Assembly: GCA_964452735.1 (NCBI GenBank)
Contig: CAYVNA010000006.1
Location: 1 to 45,975, forward strand
Source of the DNA: UBA2177 sp964452735
GTDB lineage: Bacteria > Patescibacteriota > Dojkabacteria > SC72
Direction of reading: 5' to 3'
Length of the DNA: 45,975 bases
Shown: positions 17,401 to 26,884 of the stretch, piece after piece
Position numbering within the stretch: position 1 is the stretch's first letter
Layout of the letters: every line of letters begins with the position of its first letter
The notes under the pieces: generated by a model
Told to the model about the DNA's origin: nothing
Seen by the model: the letters and a program-made list of their open reading frames with translations, nothing else
Databases searched by the model: none
Made by a program: the position numbers and the translations under genes

Positions 17401-18303
17401 AGTTGCAGATCTTTTCTCTCCTTTTTCCTTCTCCGCTCTTGACCTTAGTTTCTTGATCTCTTTTTCCAAATCTAGTTGCTCTAGAAGCTTTTTAACAGCC
17501 TCTGCTCCCATCATAGCTTCAAAGAAGATTAAGTCCCTTTCAAGAAGATCCATATATTCATCTTCTGAAAGAACTGTGCCTACAGCCAATTTGTCAATTA
17601 TTTGATTAATCCTTACATAGAAGGATTCTACCTGTTCCTCTCTCTCTGCAAAATCTCTTCTAACTTTCGCTAGTGCTTGATTCCTTTTATGTTCTATTTG
17701 ACTTACTTTAAAGTCGTTTCCCTTATCTTTGGATTTCTTGAGATCCTTCAATTGATCTGCATACTCTTCCTCTGTTATTTTTAATTCTGCATCAAGCTGA
17801 TCCGTTAAGCTCTTTAATTCTTCTTCTTTTAACTGAATAACTTTTTCCAATATCTCTTTCTTTCTATCCTTTTCTACACTTACAACCATATACCTAGTGT
17901 AGTAAATTACAGAAAGAAGTTTTTTATGAGAGATATCTAAAACTATGGACATTTTATTAGGGATACCATATGCGAACCATACATGAGCAACTGGTACGGC
18001 AAGGTCTATATGGCCCATTCTTTCTCTCCTTGAATCTTGTGTTGTTACTTCAACTCCACATTTATCACATACTATTCCCTTATATCGGATTTTTTTGTAC
18101 TTTCCACAATAGCATTCATAGTTCTTTGTTGGACCAAATATCTTTTCGCAGAATAGTCCATCTGGTTCAGCTCTAAATGTTCTATAGTTGATTGTTTCAG
18201 CTTTGGTAACTTCACCATATGACCACTCCAACATCTGGTCAGGAGATGCTAGTGTTAACTTAAGGACATCAAAATCTTCAAATCCGTTTTTATTTTTCTT
18301 CAT
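14422..18303 (-). CDS. rpoC: RNA polymerase beta' subunit
   Basis: The 1293-aa product is full length. It has the N-terminal zinc-binding domain (CYCGKYKK...CDKCG, about residues 60-85), the absolutely conserved NADFDGDQM active-site motif that holds catalytic magnesium, the second zinc site (SDDCGYDGEG with LCKAPLGMCKKCYG), the bridge/trigger-loop region (GEPGTQMTMQTFHKGG) and the C-terminal IIGKPIPAG. A lysine- and glutamate-rich coiled coil lies at about 140-220. The start overlaps the end of rpoB by 14 nt, implying translational coupling. Confidence 0.98.
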   Translation of the reverse strand: MKKNKNGFEDFDVLKLTLASPDQMLEWSYGEVTKAETINYRTFRAEPDGLFCEKIFGPTKNYECYCGKYKKIRYKGIVCDKCGVEVTTQDSRRERMGHIDLAVPVAHVWFAYGIPNKMSIVLDISHKKLLSVIYYTRYMVVSVEKDRKKEILEKVIQLKEEELKSLTDQLDAELKITEEEYADQLKDLKKSKDKGNDFKVSQIEHKRNQALAKVRRDFAEREEQVESFYVRINQIIDKLAVGTVLSEDEYMDLLERDLIFFEAMMGAEAVKKLLEQLDLEKEIKKLRSRAEKEKGEKRSATIRRIQYLEGFNLNDINPAWMVLETLPVLPPELRPIIPLSGGKFATSDLNDLYRRIINRNNRLAKLIEIGAPEVILRNEKRMLQESVDALIDNSHRPSKPMMNSKRLPYQSLTDDLRGKKGIFRKNLLGKRVDYSGRAVIDGDPSLKFDQCGLPKSVALEMFKPFVIFQLLDKELAPNVRVAKEMVEEESDVIWDILEKVIKNRPVLLNRAPTLHKYSVQAFYPRLVEGEAIRIHPLVCKAFNADFDGDQMAVHILLTKEAEEEAKREMMSSKSIVNISNGQVLATPAKDMQIGFFLMTDYNEVKEPKIFANSDLAIKAYERDEIGINDQIKVRVKGEVRDTSVGRVIFNSILPEDYKYINEQVNIKVVNNIIDDIKTDRPLEEVVEILDNLKLLGFKYATDLGFSFAMGDCRVDFDLDTEIKKMEEKDEQLQENYLQGLMTKGEKVTISTNMWDDFANELADKAWEKLDKDNSIYQMVESGGNGGRIQARQVLTIKGVVRDSRGNWVPMPIKRNYRDGLSAFEYFVAANGGRKGIADRSLKTSSSGYLTRKLVDVAHDVIIRSDDCGYDGEGFVMRKGDDRRIDFKSRIYGRVLAQDVKKGKETIAKKNETITKDIAELIEKEGIEEIYVRTPMLCKAPLGMCKKCYGLNLENGREIEMGKAVGVIAAQSIGEPGTQMTMQTFHKGGVQKIDITQGLPRIEELFEARTPKAEAEVSSIDGKVHIEVAEDESAVATIVGQKRMQRHYIISRAKKVLVEDGQEVKSGQAMYIDSEEAEKQAPFDATVSIEGGILTVNGSLKAEEIISILPGISILVEDGAIIKAGTQITEGSVDPKKLAEVSDVLTAQKYILDGVQKVFNEQGVPIDDLHIEIILRQMMRLGKVYESGDADYLVGSLVNKFLAEAKNDMLLKEGKNKALVIPKLLGIKASSLYTESFLSAMSFQEHVRVLTSTAILGKKDYLRGMKENVIIGKPIPAGDRAEVKDINELPELNF

Positions 18304-21300
18304 TTTCTAATACCTCCTCCTCTTTATGGCTTTGAGTTGAAATTAAATCTAAGTTTAGACAAAGAGCATTTAATTCCTTGACTAATACTTTGAATGATTC
18401 AGGGACATTTACGTTTTCTATTTTATCCCCATGTATTATCGCTTTGTATGCAGCAGATCTACCCTTAATATCGTCTGATTTAATGGTTAGCATTTCCTGA
18501 AGAGCATAAGGGGCTGTGTGAGCTTCTAATGCCCAGACTTCCATTTCCCCAAATCTCTGTCCTCCCATCTGTGCTTTTCCTCCAAGAGGTTGTTGAGATA
18601 CTGCAGTGTATGGACCTGTTGATCTAGCATGTACTTTTTCATCAGCTATATGATGAAGTTTAAGAACATATTTAGTACCAACAGTTACTTTGTTAGGGAA
18701 TTTCTTTCCTGTTCTTCCATCATACAAAGGTACTTTCTCTTCTATTTCTTTATCTATCTTTGCCAATTCACCCTTAATCCATTCCAGATTCTCACCTTCG
18801 AATATTGGGAATGCTAATTTCTCATTAAGAAGTTTTGCATACCTACCAAAGTGTATTTCTTCTGCCTGTCCCATATTCATTCTCTTAAGGAATGTTGGTG
18901 TTAGAACAATATCAACAGGCTCCCCATCTTCTGTGAATGGCATATCTTCAATAGGTCTTATTGCTGCAATAGTGTTCTTGTCTCCATGTCTTCCTGCGAT
19001 CTTGTCTCCAAAGTCTATCTTCTTCGTATCTGCAACCCAAACTTTTACCTCATGCAAAACACCTGGTTGAAGTTTGTCACCTTTATCTACAGAAAGGATC
19101 TGACTTCTTGTCACAATTCCCTCTTCACCATGTGGTATTCTCAAAGAGTTATCTCTTACGTCACTTGCTGACTCTCCGAATATTGCTCTTAGAAGTCTCT
19201 CCTCTGCTGTTAGTTCTTTCTCTCCTCTAGGAGCAACTACACCAACAAGGATATCTCCAGACTTCACTCTAACTCCTGATCTAACAATACCCATTGAGTC
19301 CAACTTCTTCAAAATCCTTTCATTGACATGTGGGATATCTGCAGTTATTACCTCTGGTCCTAGTTCTGTATCTCTAACAGAAACAGTATATTCCCTTATA
19401 TGTATTGATGTTAGAAGGTCTTTTCTAACTATTCTTTCTGATATCACAACGGAGTCTTCATAGTTATATCCTTCATAGAACATTAAGGCTGCTTTTAGGT
19501 TAATACCTATTGAAAGTTCACCATTTATCATTGTTGGACCATCTACAATTACATCACCTTTCTTAAATTTTGTTCCTGCATCCAAAGCTGGTTTTTGTGT
19601 AAAGGATGTATTGTCATTACTTCTGTAGAAGGATACTAACTGGTATTCCCTTATTCCTGATGTCTTATATTTTACAGATACTCTCTTAGCGTCGGAGTAC
19701 AATACCTCTCCATCCTCTTCTGCAAATATTCCCCAAGATGATTGCCTTGCTACAATCTCTTCTAGACCAGTACCAACTAATGGAGATTCCTGTTTAACCA
19801 ATGGAACTCCCTGTCTCTGCATGTTTGAACCTGTCAAAGCACGCATAGCATCATTGTGGGAAACAAATGGGATTAAAGCCATACCTAAACCAGCTTGCTG
19901 GCTTGCGAATACATCTACATACTTGACCATACTTACATCTTCAATCATGAAATCTCCCTTATGTCTTACTGGTACTAATGTGTCAACAATATTCCCATAT
20001 TCATCCATATTTATTGTTGCAGATGATATGAAATGAGATTCCTCATCCATTGCATCTAAATACTTAACCTCATTTGTTACAAATGGCTTAACTTTAACAC
20101 TCTTTACTGTTTTCTCCTTCGATATTTTCTCTGCTAACTTCTCATCAACAACAGCTCCCTTCTTTGCGATTCCTTTTACTTCTTCTGCTAACACTCTGTT
20201 AAGAAGATCTTTCTTAACATTTTTTACTTCACTTAATACCTCTCTATATGGAGCTTCTAGGAAACCAAATTCGTTTATTCTTGCAAGCATAGCAAGCTGA
20301 ACTACAACACCGATGTTAGAACTCTCTGGACTTGTAACTGGGTCAAATTTTGAATAGTGAGAATTATGTACCTCACGTATTGAGAAAGTTGCTCTTTCCT
20401 TTGCAATACCACCAGGCCCACCAGCTGTAACTTTTCGTTTATTCTCTAATTCTGAAAGAATATTTGTCTGATCCATGAAGCTAGAAAGAGCATTTGCACC
20501 AAAGAATGACTGTATGGAAGCAGATATTGGCTTAGTACTTATCAACATAGAAGGGGTAACCTTCGCATCCTGACCATACAAACTCATCTTATCCTTGATA
20601 TTTTTCTCCAATCTTCTAATACCAGCACTTAACTGTCTCTCTAGAATCTCTCCAACACTTCTGATTCTTCTGTTGCATAGATGATCGATGTCATCAGGCT
20701 CTACCTCTCCATTATTAATCTGAATTAATCTCTTAACAATCAATACAATATCTGAAGGATACAGTATAACCTGCTCTGAATCATTGATATCGTATTTCGT
20801 ACCAAGCTTTCTATTTAATTGATACCTTCCTATTCTCCCAAGGTCAAATTTCCTAATATTAAAGAAGTTGCTCTTTATATATCTCTCAGCACTTTCCAAT
20901 GTAACGGACTCATCTGGTCGAAGCTTATTATATATACTGATGACAGCTTCCTCTTTACTCTTTGTGAAGTCTCTTGCAAGTGTAGCCTCTATATATTTAT
21001 ATTCTTCATTTGTATCTACATCTGCAAACAGTTTTCTAATTTCATCATCTGTTTCCCATCCAAAAACCCTTAAAAGCTCTGTTATCAAAACCCTAGGCCT
21101 CTTAGGAATAATTCTCATAGAGATAACATTGTGCCTATTAGTATCAATCTCATACCATGGTCCCTTACCAGGCATCAACCTCACCTTATATATACTTCTT
21201 AAAGGAAGTTTTTCTGATTCCTCATACAAAACACCCTCTGCTCTAACAATCTGATGAGTAACAACTCTTCTTACACCATTAAAAACAAAAACCCCATCAC

Positions 21301-21658
21301 TTGTCATGACGGGGAGATCTGTTACAAATATCTCCTGTTCCTTAATCTCTCCTGTCTTATTATTCATAAGCTGAACCTTTGCATATACAGGAACCTCATA
21401 TGAAAGACCTTTTGTTATCGCTTCATCTATAGATCTGTATGGGTCTCCATACTTAAAATCTTTAAATTCCAAGGTCCACATTCTCTCCATAGTATCCTTT
21501 ACAGGATTAATTTCAGAAAATAGTCTCTGGAATCCATTAGCTAGGAAATCATTGAACGAGATCTTTTGAGCTTCGATGAGGTTAGGAAACTCCATCTCAC
21601 CGGAATAGTTCAATCCCATATTTATTCTTCCGGATCTATTGCGCTTGGGTTTTACCAT
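18290..21658 (-). CDS. rpoB: RNA polymerase beta subunit
   Basis: The 1122-aa product is shorter than E. coli RpoB (1342 aa), as in bacteria lacking the large lineage-specific insertions. Conserved parts include KRKVTAGGPGG, EDSVVISERI, the GRHGDKN segment and the C-terminal GGQRFGEMEVWALEAHTA. The rifampicin pocket is unusual: aligned to E. coli numbering without gaps, position 513 is Ser, 526 Asn, 529 Lys, 531 Thr, 533 Gly, and 566-567 are Ser-Ser. It is first in rpoB-rpoC-rpsL-rpsG, behind a good promoter and a leader of about 110 nt. rplJ and rplL, common upstream neighbours, are not here. Confidence 0.98.
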   Translation of the reverse strand: MVKPKRNRSGRINMGLNYSGEMEFPNLIEAQKISFNDFLANGFQRLFSEINPVKDTMERMWTLEFKDFKYGDPYRSIDEAITKGLSYEVPVYAKVQLMNNKTGEIKEQEIFVTDLPVMTSDGVFVFNGVRRVVTHQIVRAEGVLYEESEKLPLRSIYKVRLMPGKGPWYEIDTNRHNVISMRIIPKRPRVLITELLRVFGWETDDEIRKLFADVDTNEEYKYIEATLARDFTKSKEEAVISIYNKLRPDESVTLESAERYIKSNFFNIRKFDLGRIGRYQLNRKLGTKYDINDSEQVILYPSDIVLIVKRLIQINNGEVEPDDIDHLCNRRIRSVGEILERQLSAGIRRLEKNIKDKMSLYGQDAKVTPSMLISTKPISASIQSFFGANALSSFMDQTNILSELENKRKVTAGGPGGIAKERATFSIREVHNSHYSKFDPVTSPESSNIGVVVQLAMLARINEFGFLEAPYREVLSEVKNVKKDLLNRVLAEEVKGIAKKGAVVDEKLAEKISKEKTVKSVKVKPFVTNEVKYLDAMDEESHFISSATINMDEYGNIVDTLVPVRHKGDFMIEDVSMVKYVDVFASQQAGLGMALIPFVSHNDAMRALTGSNMQRQGVPLVKQESPLVGTGLEEIVARQSSWGIFAEEDGEVLYSDAKRVSVKYKTSGIREYQLVSFYRSNDNTSFTQKPALDAGTKFKKGDVIVDGPTMINGELSIGINLKAALMFYEGYNYEDSVVISERIVRKDLLTSIHIREYTVSVRDTELGPEVITADIPHVNERILKKLDSMGIVRSGVRVKSGDILVGVVAPRGEKELTAEERLLRAIFGESASDVRDNSLRIPHGEEGIVTRSQILSVDKGDKLQPGVLHEVKVWVADTKKIDFGDKIAGRHGDKNTIAAIRPIEDMPFTEDGEPVDIVLTPTFLKRMNMGQAEEIHFGRYAKLLNEKLAFPIFEGENLEWIKGELAKIDKEIEEKVPLYDGRTGKKFPNKVTVGTKYVLKLHHIADEKVHARSTGPYTAVSQQPLGGKAQMGGQRFGEMEVWALEAHTAPYALQEMLTIKSDDIKGRSAAYKAIIHGDKIENVNVPESFKVLVKELNALCLNLDLISTQSHKEEEVLENEEK

Positions 21659-21775
21659 AAGGATATTTGTTGTAAAGTAATGTTATTAGATATTACATAT
21701 AACAAGCGATAAACCAACAATTCTCAAAAGAATTAGATTGTACCGCCCTAAAAGCCAAAATAAGGAACTCGAAGG

Positions 21776-21804
21776 ATATTATCATATTTATATATAATAG
21801 TCAA
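21776..21804 (-). promoter_or_regulatory. rpoB operon promoter
   Basis: On the minus strand TTGACT (21799-21804) and TAATAT (21776-21781) are 17 nt apart. Transcription would start near 21769, giving a leader of about 110 nt, the longest in the window. The leader holds a 6-bp hairpin (21719-21734) but no evident ribosomal-protein or riboswitch motif. Confidence 0.7.
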
Positions 21805-21902
21805 AGGTTTTTATTTGATTTTAAACATACTCTTTACTATATTTTAAAAACATCTATTATATACTGTGTCTTACCTTTGTAAAAAGATGTCTAATATCAT
21901 AT

Positions 21903-21908
21903 TATATA
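21903..21908 (+). promoter_or_regulatory. Possible -10 box of ftsK
   Basis: TATATA ends 7 nt before the ATG at 21916, the spacing seen for other genes here. The region is so AT-rich that several hexamers qualify, so the call is weak. The rest of the divergent gap to rpoB shows no gene. Confidence 0.3.
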
Positions 21909-21915
21909 TAACATA

Positions 21916-24174
21916 ATGCCCAGAAAAAAGAAAAAACAACCAGTTACTATCCAAAGTGGAGAAACAAAGATTCTCTTTGGTTTAATCCTATTCATCTTAG
22001 GACTTACTGTCTTGGCATCAACATTTGTTTCGGAACAGTCTCCTCTTTTCGATAGAATTGCCCTCTTAGTCGGATATTCTTCAATAACTTGGGGGATTCT
22101 CTTCATATACCTTTCCTTTTTCTTCCTAATGAAGAATAGGAGGTTCATCTCCATGAAGCAAAGCATTGGACTACTACTTTTCTCCTCTTGTCTGAGTATA
22201 CTTCTTTCATTTTGGCAGATAGAGGAGCAATTGAACGATCCAGAAGCTCTTAAGGGTGCTGGAGGTGAGCTTGGAAAGCTACTACACCTTTCTCTAAATA
22301 ATGTATTTGGCAATTTCATAGAGATAATTGTGGTATTAATTCTTTTGATAGTTTCTTTTTCTTTGATAACGGGGACTACTTTGGAGCAAATAAGGGATTT
22401 CTTGGAGTCTTCCATTCCCGAGGGAGAGAAAGAAAATACTGGTTTCTTCGATTTAAGATCTTTCTTTAAGAAAATATCTCCCTCTGAGAGTGGAGATATA
22501 GATATACAAGTTGGGGATAATCAGGAATTGAAGATAGAGACTGCGGAGGATGAGCAAAAGAGGCTGGACAGTATTCTTGAGGAGCATAATGCTGACGAGA
22601 GTATTGCAGGAGATCATTCTGAGTACAACCAAGAGGAAGAAATAGAGGTAGATAATGTAAAGGTCTCGGAAGATGTTGAAGATCGAGAACCTCAAAAACC
22701 TAAATATACTAATTGGGTACTTCCATCTCCAGAGATATTGCAAGCAGCAGAAGTTCAAAAACAAGATCCAGATCTGTACAAGGAGAAAGCGAAAGTCATA
22801 GAGCAGACACTGAGGAGCTTCGGAATACAGGCAAAGGTTGTACAGGTTTCTGTTGGCCCTACAGTTTTGAGATTCTCCCTTAGTATAAGTGTTGGAATAA
22901 AGGTCTCAAGGATCAAGAATTTAAGTAATGATTTAGCATTAGCCCTAGCTTCTCAGACTTCTTCTGTAAGAATAGAGGCCCCTATTCCAGGGACTTCTTT
23001 TGTTGGAGTCGAGATTCCAAATCCTACACCGAACTTTGTATACACAAGAGATATGATCATTAGGTTAAAGAAGGAGCTTGATAGGTATGAGCTACCATTA
23101 ATACTGGGTAAAGATATCACGGCAAGAACTTCCATAAAGGATCTTGCCAAGATACCACACCTCTTAGTTGCAGGGGCTACTGGTACAGGAAAATCTGTAG
23201 CTATTAACTCGTTAATAACAGGCCTTTTAATGACAAAGAGTCCTGATGAAGTGAAATTCATAATGATCGATCCTAAGATGGGTGTAGAGATGGCAATATA
23301 CAATGGAATTCCTCACCTACTTAGTCCTGTTATCACAGATCCAGAATCTGTAATAAATGCTCTCCAATGGAGCATAGAGGAGATGATGAGAAGGTATAGA
23401 CAGCTTAAACAGGTGAGAGCGAAAAAGCTTACCGAATATAACAAGAAGTTAGGATATATCGCTATGCCATATATTGTTGTCGTCATAGATGAAATGGCCG
23501 ACCTAATGTTAACCTCAGGAGCTGATGTTGAAACAAAGATCCAGAGATTAGCACAGATGGGAAGAGCTGTAGGTATTCACTTAATACTTGCAACACAAAA
23601 ACCAACCGTTAATGTGATCACAGGACTAATTAAATCAAATATCCCTGGAAGAATGGCCTTTGCAGTTGCAACAAATATGGACTCTAGAGTAATTCTTGAT
23701 GAATCAGGTGCTGAAACCCTATTAGGGAATGGAGACATGTTATACAAAGATCAAACAACTCCTAAATCACTTAGAATCCAAGGTACATACACATCTACAG
23801 AAGATTCCGAGAATGTTATCAAATCAATAAAAGATCAAGTATCAGAAGAAGAGGTAGAGTATTCAGAAGACTTAACAGAAGCAATAGAGAAAGGACCTTC
23901 AGAAGATGGTCAAAGTAGAAACGGAGAAAGAGATCCAGATTTTGGAAAGGCATTGGCCATTATCGTAGCTACGCAGAAAGCTTCTTCATCATTTCTTCAG
24001 AGAAAGATGAAAATCGGATACAACAAGGCAGCAAGAATTATCGATGAACTATACGAAGCGGGCGCCATCGGCCCACAAGACGGTTCAAAACCTAGGAAAG
24101 TATTGATAAAGGATCCTGATCAAATCCAAAATAGAGAAAAAGGTGACGAAGACAGCAGGCAAGTAGTAGAATAG
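21916..24174 (+). CDS. ftsK: DNA translocase FtsK/SpoIIIE
   Basis: The 752-aa product has four hydrophobic helices in the first 155 residues, an acidic linker (about 190-255), and the RecA-like motor with Walker A GATGTGKS at 420-427 and Walker B IVVVIDE at 520-526. A gamma winged-helix domain at about 670-735 (LQRKMKIGYNKAARIIDELYEAG) reads polar DNA sequences. FtsK pumps chromosomal DNA through the closing division septum and helps dimer resolution. The linker is short compared with E. coli. It is followed 4 nt later by the rodZ-like gene, pairing two division/shape functions. Confidence 0.96.
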   Translation: MPRKKKKQPVTIQSGETKILFGLILFILGLTVLASTFVSEQSPLFDRIALLVGYSSITWGILFIYLSFFFLMKNRRFISMKQSIGLLLFSSCLSILLSFWQIEEQLNDPEALKGAGGELGKLLHLSLNNVFGNFIEIIVVLILLIVSFSLITGTTLEQIRDFLESSIPEGEKENTGFFDLRSFFKKISPSESGDIDIQVGDNQELKIETAEDEQKRLDSILEEHNADESIAGDHSEYNQEEEIEVDNVKVSEDVEDREPQKPKYTNWVLPSPEILQAAEVQKQDPDLYKEKAKVIEQTLRSFGIQAKVVQVSVGPTVLRFSLSISVGIKVSRIKNLSNDLALALASQTSSVRIEAPIPGTSFVGVEIPNPTPNFVYTRDMIIRLKKELDRYELPLILGKDITARTSIKDLAKIPHLLVAGATGTGKSVAINSLITGLLMTKSPDEVKFIMIDPKMGVEMAIYNGIPHLLSPVITDPESVINALQWSIEEMMRRYRQLKQVRAKKLTEYNKKLGYIAMPYIVVVIDEMADLMLTSGADVETKIQRLAQMGRAVGIHLILATQKPTVNVITGLIKSNIPGRMAFAVATNMDSRVILDESGAETLLGNGDMLYKDQTTPKSLRIQGTYTSTEDSENVIKSIKDQVSEEEVEYSEDLTEAIEKGPSEDGQSRNGERDPDFGKALAIIVATQKASSSFLQRKMKIGYNKAARIIDELYEAGAIGPQDGSKPRKVLIKDPDQIQNREKGDEDSRQVVE

Positions 24175-24178
24175 ACAC

Positions 24179-25120
24179 ATGATAACAGCAGGAGAGATTT
24201 TAAAAGAGAAAAGAGAAAAGCTCGGAAAAAGCATAGCCGATGTTTCTTTAGATACAAAAATTCAAAAGAGGTTTCTAGTAAGTATAGAAAAAAACAGTTT
24301 TTCAAGCTTCGACTCAGAAGTATTTCTCACAGGATTCATAAAAATATATGCTCAGTATTTAGGTTTAGACACAAATAAGGTCTTGGCAGTATACAGAAGA
24401 AGTAACCCTAAACAAAAACAACGATTAAGAAAAGAACCAAGCCCTACACCCCTAAAAAGAAATTTCAAAATAGACCTCTCCCTATTAACTCCAAGGCTTC
24501 TCGCAACAATTCTGATAACGATATTCTCACTAGGGATTCTGGGATATATTGGTTTTCAAATATACAAGTTTCAATCACCTCCCAGTTTGAAAATAACATC
24601 TCCCCAAAATGATCAGATAACTAATGAAGAGAAAATAACCGTAGAAGGAGAGATCGAAGAAAATACAGAGATAGAGATAAATGGTGTATTACTAAATACA
24701 ACAGGAAGTTACTTCTCAAAAGAAATTTCTCTTCAAGAGGGTTCAAACCTAATCACGGTAAAGGCAAGGAAGAATAATAATGGGAAGCTGGAAACTGTTG
24801 AAGTTGTAAAGGTCATATATCAAAAGGTTGAGGAAGAGGAAGAAGATATACCAGTAAAGGAGAATCGAGTATCCTTAGAGATTGTAGACTCCCCTGCATG
24901 GATCAAGTTGGACATTGATGATGAAAACAAACTATCTCAGGTTGTTGAGCCTTCAAAGGTAGAATATATCTTTCAAAACAAGTTCCATATCATAACAGGA
25001 AGGCTAAGTAGTACGAAGCTATACTGGAATGGAAACCTTCAAGAATGGAAGAATTCCAAAACTGCCGGCGTATCAGAACTTACATGTGAAATTGTGGAGC
25101 TGACATTAATATGCAATTAA
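24179..25120 (+). CDS. RodZ-like membrane protein with helix-turn-helix
   Basis: The 313-aa product has an N-terminal HTH_25 domain (GEILKEKREKLGKSIADVS to about residue 75), a basic linker, one membrane helix at about 106-128, a beta-sandwich repeat like a glucodextranase-B/bacterial Ig domain (about 140-215), and a C-terminal DUF4115-like domain (SLEIVDSPAWIKLDID to the end). This order matches RodZ, which links the MreB cytoskeleton to the cell-wall elongation machinery; the HTH binds MreB rather than DNA in characterised cases. The gene starts 4 nt after ftsK, so it is surely co-transcribed. Confidence 0.85.
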   Translation: MITAGEILKEKREKLGKSIADVSLDTKIQKRFLVSIEKNSFSSFDSEVFLTGFIKIYAQYLGLDTNKVLAVYRRSNPKQKQRLRKEPSPTPLKRNFKIDLSLLTPRLLATILITIFSLGILGYIGFQIYKFQSPPSLKITSPQNDQITNEEKITVEGEIEENTEIEINGVLLNTTGSYFSKEISLQEGSNLITVKARKNNNGKLETVEVVKVIYQKVEEEEEDIPVKENRVSLEIVDSPAWIKLDIDDENKLSQVVEPSKVEYIFQNKFHIITGRLSSTKLYWNGNLQEWKNSKTAGVSELTCEIVELTLICN

Positions 25121-25140
25121 AGCCATTCTCATCGCATAGG

Positions 25141-25149
25141 TGATATAAT
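25141..25149 (+). promoter_or_regulatory. Extended -10 promoter of dnaG
   Basis: TGATATAAT, a perfect extended -10 element, ends 7 nt before the dnaG ATG. No good -35 box is visible, as is common with extended -10 promoters. A leaderless dnaG transcript is predicted. Confidence 0.65.
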
Positions 25150-25156
25150 CTAACCA

Positions 25157-26884
25157 ATGGATGAGGATCGAAACCAAATAGAAGAGATAAAAAACAGGGT
25201 AGATATTGTCCCACTCATTGAGAAGTACGTTAAGCTTAGACAAGCTGGAAAAAATTTCTCTGGACTGTGTCCGTTTCACGGAGAAAAGACTCCCTCCTTC
25301 ATTGTAAGTCCAGATCTTCAGAGATATAAGTGCTTTGGATGCGGAGAAAGCGGTGATATATTCAACTTTATACAAAAGATAGAAAATCTCGATTTTCCTG
25401 AAGCATTAGAAAAACTAGCCAACGAGGCGGGGATAAAATTAAAAAAAGGAGAGACAAATACTAAATATAAAACCTTGGAAGATATCAACCTATTGGCTAC
25501 ACGATACTACTACAAAGAGCTTAAAAGCGATAAGCCAGCTCTTCAGTACGTACATGACAGAGGATTCAATGATGAAATGATAAAGTCTTTTGGAATAGGA
25601 TATGCTCCAAGAATATCAACACTCAAAAAGTATCTTGCTAATAGCAAAGCCTACTCAAATAGAGACCTTTTGGATTCTGGACTCTTTACACAGAAAGAAA
25701 ATAGCATCAAGGAAAAATTCTACGATAGAATAATGTTCCCCATAAGATCAAAGAGGGGAAAAGTCATTGCCTTCACAGGAAGAGTAATGCCTGGAAATGA
25801 TTGGGGACCAAAGTACATGAACTCTCCAGAGACTCCAATCTTCCACAAAAAAGACAACCTTTTTGGGCAGTATGAATCAAGACAGGAGATAAGAAAGAAT
25901 GACCTTGCAATAATATGTGAAGGATCAACAGATGTAATATCCTCTCATCAGAACGGAATTAAAAATATAGTTGCACCACTTGGTACAGGGCTCACGAAAG
26001 AACAACTACAAAACATCTCCGCATTAACAAAAAACATCCTGTTCTTCTTCGACAGTGACTCTGCTGGACAAAACGCATTGATACGAGGATTTAAGATAGC
26101 TTCAGAATTAGAATTAAACCCCTATGCCACTACTGCAGCCCCATACAAGGATGTAGATGAGCTACTACAAAAAGATCCCAAAAGAGTAGTATCCCTAATT
26201 AAAAACAAAAAGGAAGCTTTCTCCTTCATACTTTCAGAATACTTAAGGGATAAGGATATAAATAAATTGGAAGATCTAGATAAAACAACAACATTTGTTA
26301 AATCATTACTAGAATCTGTAAAGAAGGATTCTGTAAGAGACCATTATATAAACAAGGTCCGTAGCATGATAAAGGTGGATATTGTAGAAACAGGGATAAG
26401 AAAGCTCCCTGCAAATATAAAGATTCCAAAACTTCAATCTAAAATCCCTACTATATATGACAAAGTAGAAAAGAAATATCTTCAACTAATATTAATGGCA
26501 GAAAGACTACCTCAAGAATATTTAGTAAAGAGAAATAGAATTACTGCAGAGGATTTCTCTTCCCTATACACCAAAATCCTCGCCCTAAAAGAGTTAAATA
26601 AAGAAGAACTATACGAAAAGCTAAAAAACGAAAAAGAAACATACAGTACATTCGAAAACCTTCTCTTCGATCTGACAGATATCCCAACGGATAAAGAATC
26701 TCTCCTTTCTGAAATTTCTCAACTATACAATAAGCTAAATATCTCGTATTTCAAAAGGAAACAGAAAGAAATAAGTGTTAAAATAGCGATAGCTGAAGAA
26801 AATGGTAATATGAAAGAATCAGAAAGATATATGGGCAAATTAATGGAAATAAATAAAATGTTAAGAGAAATATCCAATGACTGA
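25157..26884 (+). CDS. dnaG: DNA primase DnaG
   Basis: The 575-aa product makes RNA primers for replication. It has the CHC2 zinc finger with C38, H41, C59 and C62, the catalytic core, and the TOPRIM fold with ICEGSTDV (conserved Glu) and FFFDSDSAG (metal-binding Asp). The C-terminal 150 residues are helical, probably the helicase-binding domain. It ends in TGA, which argues against recoding of this codon. The stop overlaps the next gene by 8 nt. It has its own promoter despite following ftsK-rodZ. Confidence 0.96.
   Translation: MDEDRNQIEEIKNRVDIVPLIEKYVKLRQAGKNFSGLCPFHGEKTPSFIVSPDLQRYKCFGCGESGDIFNFIQKIENLDFPEALEKLANEAGIKLKKGETNTKYKTLEDINLLATRYYYKELKSDKPALQYVHDRGFNDEMIKSFGIGYAPRISTLKKYLANSKAYSNRDLLDSGLFTQKENSIKEKFYDRIMFPIRSKRGKVIAFTGRVMPGNDWGPKYMNSPETPIFHKKDNLFGQYESRQEIRKNDLAIICEGSTDVISSHQNGIKNIVAPLGTGLTKEQLQNISALTKNILFFFDSDSAGQNALIRGFKIASELELNPYATTAAPYKDVDELLQKDPKRVVSLIKNKKEAFSFILSEYLRDKDINKLEDLDKTTTFVKSLLESVKKDSVRDHYINKVRSMIKVDIVETGIRKLPANIKIPKLQSKIPTIYDKVEKKYLQLILMAERLPQEYLVKRNRITAEDFSSLYTKILALKELNKEELYEKLKNEKETYSTFENLLFDLTDIPTDKESLLSEISQLYNKLNISYFKRKQKEISVKIAIAEENGNMKESERYMGKLMEINKMLREISND

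Noticed and set aside
26877..26884. Recoding of TGA as glycine, as in Gracilibacteria and Absconditabacteria
   Set aside because: TGA ends dnaG at the expected place and the next gene overlaps it; no gene in the window needs an in-frame TGA to be read through.
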